64,000 nucleotides of DNA, taken from positions 34,579,001 through 34,643,000 of the forward strand of contig NC_091677.1 in assembly GCF_042453785.1 (NCBI RefSeq), in the 5' to 3' direction. The stretch is from Malus domestica. Taxonomy: Eukaryota > Streptophyta > Magnoliopsida > Rosales > Rosaceae. Shown here piece after piece: positions 58,025 to 64,000 of this stretch. The notes under the pieces were generated by a model. The model saw only the letters and a program-made list of their open reading frames with translations. It searched no databases and was not told the DNA's origin. Made by a program: the position numbers and the translations under genes. Numbering within the stretch: position 1 is the first letter of the stretch; each line of letters starts with the position of its first letter.

Positions 58025-58310
58025 CACTAGTACATAACAGCATATTTACCACATCAATTCCATCACGGGCATCAACAGCTCGTGGTAGAAACTATTCAAT
58101 TACCACGGTTACATGTAGATCGTGGTAGATAACATTAATTCACCACGGTCAAATTCTGGCCCGTTGTTAAAAGTAAATAATTTACAACGGTTTTTAATCC
58201 CGTGATGAAATATCAAAACCACCACGCGATATACTCGTTATGGTTACTTCAAACAACCACACAGCCTTTTGAAAATTCACCACGGCATCGGCCTGTGGTG
58301 GATTTTGTTT
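58025..58310 (+). repeat. CACTA terminal and subterminal repeats
   Basis: Repeats of CGTGGTAGA, ACCACGGT and CACCACGGC in both orientations (58080-58090, 58096-58104, 58127-58135, 58151-58160, 58275-58285), the kind of sites bound by CACTA-encoded proteins near the ends. Confidence 0.7.
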
Positions 58311-59144
58311 TTTTTTTTTTTTTAATATTTTGGAGGATAGTATTCCTATACTAAAACCCAAACCAGCTTGCACTGTTTACGGAGAATGCGCGGACGAAAA
58401 TGCCCTCCGTTTGGTTTTCCATATCAGGCGCTTTTTCTCTTTGTTGCACAGTAACAACCGAATTCTCAGCTGCTCTGCAACGGGTTGGCGATTTCGATCA
58501 TGCGTCCTACACTCCGCATCGATCTCTTCCATCGCTGCTTCGTGATCCTTTCGATCCCTGCTTCCTTATCTTTTCGATCTCTGCTTTACGATCTTCTCGC
58601 CCCCTCATCCTGTACCCAATTTCTTTAGCCTTCAAGAGGTAATTAAATCTCACTTCTTCTCAACTACCCAGAAGCCAAATATTTGATTTTTCGCTGTGGT
58701 TTGTTACTCTATCGAATTTAGTTGTTGATATTTCGTATTTTTTTATGGTCCATTTGTGTTCTATTGGGGTTGTATTTTGCTAGAATTTCATAAAATTTGA
58801 TTTGGTGCATAACTGATTGGCTTAAAATTGTTGTGAGATTGAATATTTCTTGAATTTGATCATTAGATTTCCCTTTTTTATTTTGGAAATTGACGTGCTT
58901 TTCCCATTCATCGCCAAAACAAACCCGTGCTTCCTCCCTCTTCGTCTTCTCCTCTCACAATCTGCGCCCTTAGTTCTCAATTGGATTCACAGTAAACACC
59001 CAGAAATTTAGAGGTACGAAATTTCAATTTTTTTTTTTGTGTTTTTTATTTATTTTCAGTGTTAATTTCTGATTAAATTATTATTTTAGGATTACTTTTG
59101 AGAAGCATTGTTGGAAACGATCATTGTCAACTATCTGATTGCAA
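58311..59144 (+). other. CACTA 5' leader, no supported ORF
   Basis: Contains a T-run, then a CT-rich stretch (58540-58620, 58920-58960) typical of a plant 5' leader, and a possible intron starting GAGGTAATTAAATC at 58637. The short frames at 58330-58642 lack homology. Confidence 0.4.
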
Positions 59145-61174
59145 TGGACAAAGATTGGCTAACATTTTCGAGGTGTATTATCTGCCTCAATGAATTTCAT
59201 TTTTGACATTGATAACTAGGGTCTGTTTAAAGTGATTAAGATTTATTTATAATACAGACCATCAACAGAATACAGAGAGGGTGCACAAAAGTTTGTACAA
59301 GTAGCTAAAGAATATGGAGGAAATCGAGATAAGATCATTTGCCCGTGTATAATATGTCAAAACCAATGTTTTCAACTACCTGCGATTGTGTATGAACACT
59401 TGGTTATAAATGGAATAGATCCTTCATATACTACTTGGGTGTTCCATGGTGAACAAGAACCTATTCTTCAACAACATGACTATGCCAACGTGACAGAAAC
59501 ATATCAGATGTATAGGGATGTCTTGGCTGAAGATGATGGAACTGGAAAAGCAAACTTGCTAATTGGAGATGAGAATTTCAAACAAAAGGTTGAAGAAGCT
59601 GAAGCTCCTTTATATGAAGGTTGTACGAAATACACAAAGTTGTCAGCAACTGTAGTTTTATACAAGATTAAAGCTTCAAATGGTGCAACCGACAAGCTTT
59701 TTGACGAGCTCCTCCAAGCCTTAAAGGACATGTTTCCGGAAGGTAATACACTTCCGAATTCAATGAATTCGACAAAGAAGTTACTTAAGGTGTTTGATTT
59801 AGGGTTCGAGAAAATAGATGCATGTGTAAATGATTGCTGCTTATTTTGGAAAGACTTTGAACAACTTGAGACGTGTCCAAAGTGTGGTTCTTCACGTTGG
59901 CAGGTTGGTAAACGTAATAATCACATTTACAAAGGAGTTTCTGCAAAGGTGTTGCGCTACTTTCCTATTATACCAAGATTTAAGCGAATGTTTAAGGATG
60001 ATGACATGGCCAAAGACTTAACATGGCATCATACCAACAAAAGTCAGGATGGTAAGATGCGACATCCAGTTGATTCGCCAGCATGGGAGTCTATTGACAC
60101 TAGATATCCTGATTTTGCCTCAGATCCACGAAACTTGAGACTTGGTTTAGCTACAGATGGATTTAACCCATTCCGCCAGCTAAGCTCTAGATATAGTTGT
60201 TGGCCAGTTATATTAGTTACATACAATCTTCCTCCATGGTTAGCCATGTCGAAAGAGAATTTGATGTTGACGTTAATAATTCCTGGGAAGAAACAACCCG
60301 GAAATGATATTGATGTTTACTTGCAACCACTCATAGAAGATTTATGTGTGTTATGGAATGAAGGAGTGGGTGTATTTGATGCAACTACAAATTCTACTTT
60401 CAATTTGAGGGCTATTTTGATGTGGACAATCAGTGATTATCCCGCTTATGGTAACTTGGCTGGATGTTTTACAAAGGGCAGGTTTGCTTGTGTGGCATGT
60501 GGTGCTAACACGCGATCTTTGAGGTTGCCGTTTAGTAAGAAGCATGTATATACCGGCAATAGAAGATTTCTTCCACCTTCTCATGAGTTTCGCAAGAAGG
60601 GTAAATGGTTTGATGGGAATGATGATATTGGGCAAAAACCAAGGGTATTGACAGGTGAAGAAGTTTTATATGCTTCCGAAGCAGCTGGAAGGGATTGGGG
60701 AAAAAAGTCAACTACACAAAAAGGCACAAAAAGGAAGATGAGTGTAAAGAAAGGTGTACAGACAACAGGAAGTGATCCTATTAACATATGGAAAAAGAAA
60801 TCAATTTTCTTTGATTTGCCGTATTGGAAGGTTTGACAATTACACTTAACATTTAACTATAAAGAAAAGTACGATTTTTTTCACAACTAATTTGCTTATT
60901 TTTGCTTGTTTTGCAGAAATTATGTTTGAGGCATAATTTGGACATCATGCGCATAGAGAAAAATGTTTGTGAAAGTATTGTTGGCACATTGCTACATATT
61001 AAAGGTAAATCAAAGGATGGACTTAATTGTCGTAAAGATTTAAAGGAATTGGGTATTCGGCATGATTTATGCATAACTGAAGAGAAAGGAAAAAAGACGA
61101 AACTACCTCCAGCACTTCACAACTTCTCTAAAGCAGAGAAACATATTTTCTGTAAGAGGTTGTTCGATATGAAG
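59145..61174 (+). CDS. CACTA TNP2-type transposase, exons 1-3
   Basis: Exons 59145-59173, 59258-60830 and 60917-61174 join in frame (620 codons) with GT-AG sites. Exons 1-2 encode a transposase-associated domain (MDKDWLTFSR, PSTEYREGAQKFVQVAKEYG, ICPCIICQN, NGIDPSYTTWVFHGE). Then the TNP2 domain (Transposase_21) begins: CVNDCCLFWKDFEQLETCPK, RWQVGKRNNH, FPIIPRFKRMF, LRLGLATDGFNPF (first catalytic D), LVTYNLPPWLAMSKEN, DVYLQPLIEDL, TISDYPAYGNLAGC and KGRFACVACG. Exon 3 gives KLCLRHNLDIMRIEKNVCES (with the family's conserved HIEKN-like E). No stop interrupts it. The domain then stops short: typical TNP2 proteins have another 150 or more residues. Instead the phase-0 donor at 61175 leads to the exon array at 61358. 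Confidence 0.8.
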
Positions 61175-61357
61175 GTACCAGATTCTTATATAAATTGTAG
61201 CATATATGTGTTTTAAAAAATTAATAATTTAAAAGATAAAATTTCTTACTACTTACATAAAAACACGTACTGTATAATCCGTGTTCCCGTCACAACTCAA
61301 AATTTCTCCTTGGTATGGGTATATTATTTAATTTGTCTTCTTGTAATTTATATTTAG

Positions 61358-62718
61358 GCCGAAATCAAGACTCCATGCAAGACCAATGTGGGACAGCCCT
61401 CTCCGGTGACTCCAAGGCCATCAGAGCAGCTTGGCGGAACTGAGGGCTTGCCGAGCTTCCGTTCTCCCAAAAAGGTAATTTTTTATTTATTTATCGATTA
61501 AATTTATTTTAATTTATGTAATTATTGTTTTTGCAAATTGGGTATTTTGTGATATTTATTCTTATATATTTAGGCCGAAACCTATGTGGGACAGCACTCT
61601 CCGGTGACTCCAAGGCCATCAGAGCAGCTTGCCGGAACTGAGGGCTTGCCGAGCTTCCGTTCTCCCAAAAAGGTAATTTATTTATTTATTTATCGATTAA
61701 GTTTATTTTAATTTATGTAATTATTGTTTCTGCAAATTGGGTATTTTGTGATATTTATTCTTATATATTTAGGCCGAAACCTATGTGGGACAGCACTCTC
61801 CGATGACTCCAAGGCCATCAAAGCCGCTCGCCGGAACTGAGGGCTTGTCGAGCTTCCGTTATCCCAAAAAGGTAATTTTTTATTTATTTATCGATTAAAT
61901 TTATTTTAATTTATGTAATTATTGTTTCTGCAAATGGGGTATTTTGTGATATTTATTCTTATATATTTAGGTCGAAATCAAGTCTCCGTACCCGACCTTG
62001 GTGGGACAGCCCTCTCCGGTGACTCCAAGGCCATGAGAGCAGCTTGCCGGAACTGAGGGCTTGCCGAGCTTCCGTTCTCCCAAAAAGGTAATTTATTTAC
62101 TTATTTATCGATTAAGTTTATTTTAATTTATGTAATTATTGTTTCTGCAAATTGGGTATTTTGTGATATTTATTCTTATATATTTAGGCCGAAACCTATG
62201 TGGGACAGCACTCTCCGGTGACTCCAAGGCCGTCAGAGCAGCTCGCCGGAACTGAGGGCTTGCCGAGCTTCCGTTCTCCCAAAAAGGTAATTTTTTATTT
62301 ATTTATCGATTAAATTTATTTTAATTTATGTAATTATTGTTTCTGCAAATGGGGTATTTTGTGATATTTATTCTTATATATTTAGGTCGAATTCAAGTCT
62401 CCGTACCCAACCTTTGTGGGACAGCCCTCTCCGGTTACTCCAAGGCCATCAGAGCAGCTTGCCGGAACTGAGGGCTTGCCGAGCTTCCGTTCTCCCAAAA
62501 AGGTAATTTTTTATTTATTTATCGATTAAATTTATTTTAATTTATGTAATTATTGTTTCTGCAAATGGGGTATTTTGTGATATTTATTCTTATATAATTA
62601 GGTCGAATTCAAGTCTCCGTACCCGACCTTTGTGGGGCAGCCCTCTCCGGTGACTCCAAGGCCATCAGAGCAGCTTGCCGGAACTGAGGGCTTGCCGAGC
62701 TTCCATTCTCCCAAACAA
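61358..62718 (+). repeat. Seven tandem mini-exon/intron units (99 or 117-bp phase-0 exons)
   Basis: Copies: 61358-61474 (117), 61574-61672 (99), 61773-61871 (99), 61971-62087 (117), 62188-62286 (99), 62386-62502 (117) and 62602-62718 (broken). Each of the first six is bounded by TTTAG and GTAATTT and separated by near-identical introns of 99 or 100 bp; the seventh keeps the acceptor but lacks the donor. Every exon is a multiple of three and starts on a codon. The encoded unit contains VGQPSPVTPRPSEQLAGTEG then LPSFRSPKK; the 117-bp form has six extra residues of the KSPYPT type. Copy 4 has an in-frame TGA (62034-62036); the other complete copies are open. The array follows TNP2 exon 3 in the same phase. 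Confidence 0.85.
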
Positions 62719-63560
62719 GGAAGAAAATATCGGAAATATCGGTAGTCCGAAAACACGGAAATATCGATGGAAATATCGGGATAATATCGATATCGATAAA
62801 AATTATATGGAAACCACGGAAATTGTAAGAAAAACTTGGAAATTTTTAATGAAACTTTGCAGGATGTTTATTTAGTCAATTATCTATTAGTTTATCACAA
62901 AAAATTGGAAGGAAATGCATTGCATGATGGATTTAACTGATTTAAGTTGATTATATAGCGAGCTGGCAAACATTGTGAGTGTAGAAAATATGTAGTAATT
63001 AATGAAAGAAGTTTAAACACACCATAATCATTTATATATAATTAATTAGTACAATATTGGGAGGTTTTATTTAGGATATTAAAAAAAAAGAAAAAAGGGA
63101 AGTGAATAAAATGATGAAGAATAATGTGCCGAATTTGACACTTTAAATTTCTTACACATAAGCATGCGTCTAGGTGTTGAAGTTCCAAATTATAGTATAT
63201 CAATTAACGATTGAAAATCAATACGTTGAATAAGACTAAATTTTAATTTGGATGCCGATTATGTTTTTTCAAGTTTATATAAAGTAAAAGAATTGAATTT
63301 TGGAAGCCAGGAGTGTGTCAATTGTTTTATAATTCGTCTGAATACATATATCAGGTTGCTACTCAACGTAATTTGAAAGTATATCTAGTGCAAGGACTTG
63401 TCTTTTTTTGTTGATAAGCAAAGGGTTTGTAGCTTTTTTTGCTAAGCAGTAGAACATATTATGTTTGTTTAATCTTTAGCATTTGATGGTTGTCCACAAA
63501 TATAGGATAGAAGGCCCCAAATTAGATCTGACTCTTACCTAGTTGGAGTCACAAGTTCAC
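62719..63560. repeat. AT-rich repeat DNA with GGAAATATCG motifs, no gene
   Basis: 62725-62810 carries about six copies of GGAAATATCG or ATATCGATATCGAT phrases, cutting the seventh mini-exon. The remainder to 63560 is AT-rich without coding signal. Confidence 0.55.
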
Positions 63561-63569
63561 ATGTATCAG

Positions 63570-63900
63570 CCCTTGAGGCAAAACGTTTTGGTTTTCCGGC
63601 CAAACCACGGCGAGTTGGCCGACGTGCAAGGTATCAATCTCTTTGCCTCGTCGAGTAGTACAACTTTCCTTTTTGTTTCACTCAATTTCGTTGAGTATTG
63701 AAAAAGTTATACTCATTTGAATCTTACCCAGTTTCCGGTGACCTCAGTGACTTTCGAGGCATTTTCCGGCCAAACCACGACGATTCAGACGTCGTGTGAG
63801 GTACCATTCTCTTCGTCTCTTCGAGGGCTACAACTTTCGTTTTTGTCTTGCTTGATTTTGTTGAGTTTTGACAAAGTTATGGCCGTTTAAAGTGGGTGTG
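63570..63900. repeat. 170-bp tandem duplication
   Basis: TTTTCCGGCCAAACCACG occurs at about 63591 and again at 63761, each followed by similar GAGGTACCATTCTCTTCGTC-type sequence, a CTACAACTTTC phrase and GTTGAGTTTTGACAAAGTTA. Two diverged units; resembles sequence found in gypsy LTRs. Confidence 0.65.
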
Positions 63901-63938
63901 GATTTTCGGCCGAAATTCCTATTTTCTTCCTTGGTCGA

Positions 63939-63989
63939 GTCCCACATCGCCCATGCGAGGACAGTGAGCAAGCAAGAAGGCCTATAAAA
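63939..63989 (+). promoter_or_regulatory. Candidate snRNA-type promoter: USE plus TATA box
   Basis: GTCCCACATCG (63939-63949) is an exact match to the plant snRNA upstream sequence element RTCCCACATCG. TATAAAA (63983-63989) begins 33 bp after it, the spacing of RNA polymerase II snRNA genes (U6-type pol III genes are about one helical turn shorter). Transcription would begin beyond the window end. The motif also occurs in some repeats and LTR promoters, and the preceding DNA is repetitive, so this may be a TE promoter. Confidence 0.4.
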
Positions 63990-64000
63990 CCCACATTCCC

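Larger units (their letters stand above)
58025..62718 (+). mobile_element. CACTA (En/Spm) transposon, 5' part to at least the exon array
   Basis: Starts CACTAGTACATAACAGC, the CACTA superfamily terminus, after ACT (58022-58024, the likely 3-bp target copy). The next 270 bp hold subterminal repeats with ACCACGG/CCGTGGT cores. A TNP2 transposase gene (59145-61174) and an in-frame tandem exon array (61358-62718) follow. The opposite TAGTG end with inverted terminus is not found before 64000, so the right limit given is only the end of recognisable gene sequence. Confidence 0.75.

Noticed and set aside
58330..58642. Two overlapping short plus frames
   Set aside because: Lie in the CACTA leader, no homology, different frames with equal claim.
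62675..62875. 66-codon plus frame
   Set aside because: Starts out of frame in the last broken mini-exon and runs into GGAAATATCG repeats.

Overview
The window is nuclear DNA of a eudicot plant, very likely from the rose family and perhaps apple or pear. It has plant-type split genes, an AT-rich base composition, and plant retrotransposon lineages (Ty3/gypsy Tat, Tekay and Athila, Ty1/copia, L1 and RTE LINEs, a CACTA transposon). The family guess rests on remembered similarity of the repeats, so it is inference. No bacterial genes, rRNA, tRNA or CRISPR arrays were found. About nine tenths of the window is transposable-element DNA in nested layers.

Layout: 1-850 is an LTR-like fragment. 1236-8060 is a decayed L1-type LINE split by two solo LTRs (1491-4165 and 4343-6240). 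8630-8783 plus 20714-22686 is one Tekay-type LTR split by an 11.9-kb Tat-lineage gypsy element, 'Gypsy1' (8784-20708, minus strand, perfect 5-bp target duplication GAGTG). 22744-23060 is the chromodomain end of the Tekay polyprotein. 23260-24108 is an LTR scrap joined to an RTE LINE tail. 24190-24339 is a MITE. 24902-31440 holds the one clearly intact host gene, a nine-coding-exon homologue of the meiotic axis protein ASY3 (minus strand), with an E2F-like site in its promoter. 31560-33483 holds a SINE and a PIF/Harbinger-related remnant. 33819-48390 is a second, 5'-truncated Tat-lineage element, 'Gypsy2' (minus strand). 48389-48951 is a foldback element. 49095-54178 is a complete but mutated copia element. 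55059-56188 is a frameshifted F-box/LRR gene. 56190-58020 is an Athila-derived remnant. 58025 to beyond 62718 is a CACTA transposon with a TNP2 transposase gene. The last bases carry a sequence laid out like a plant snRNA promoter.

Three things deserve most attention. First, both Tat elements carry, antisense to gag-pol, a small coiled-coil reading frame (10042-10716 and 36678-37294). In both, a TATA-like box lies about 122-124 bp upstream, repeated TTCGATTTTTGA-type motifs lie further upstream, and an AATAAA lies downstream. Second, Gypsy2 carries a further antisense gene encoding a plant mobile domain protein with one intron (38731-41823). Third, the CACTA transposase gene runs in frame into seven tandem copies of a phase-0 mini-exon of 99 or 117 bp. 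Six of these copies have both GT and AG splice sites and are separated by near-identical introns of 99-100 bp.
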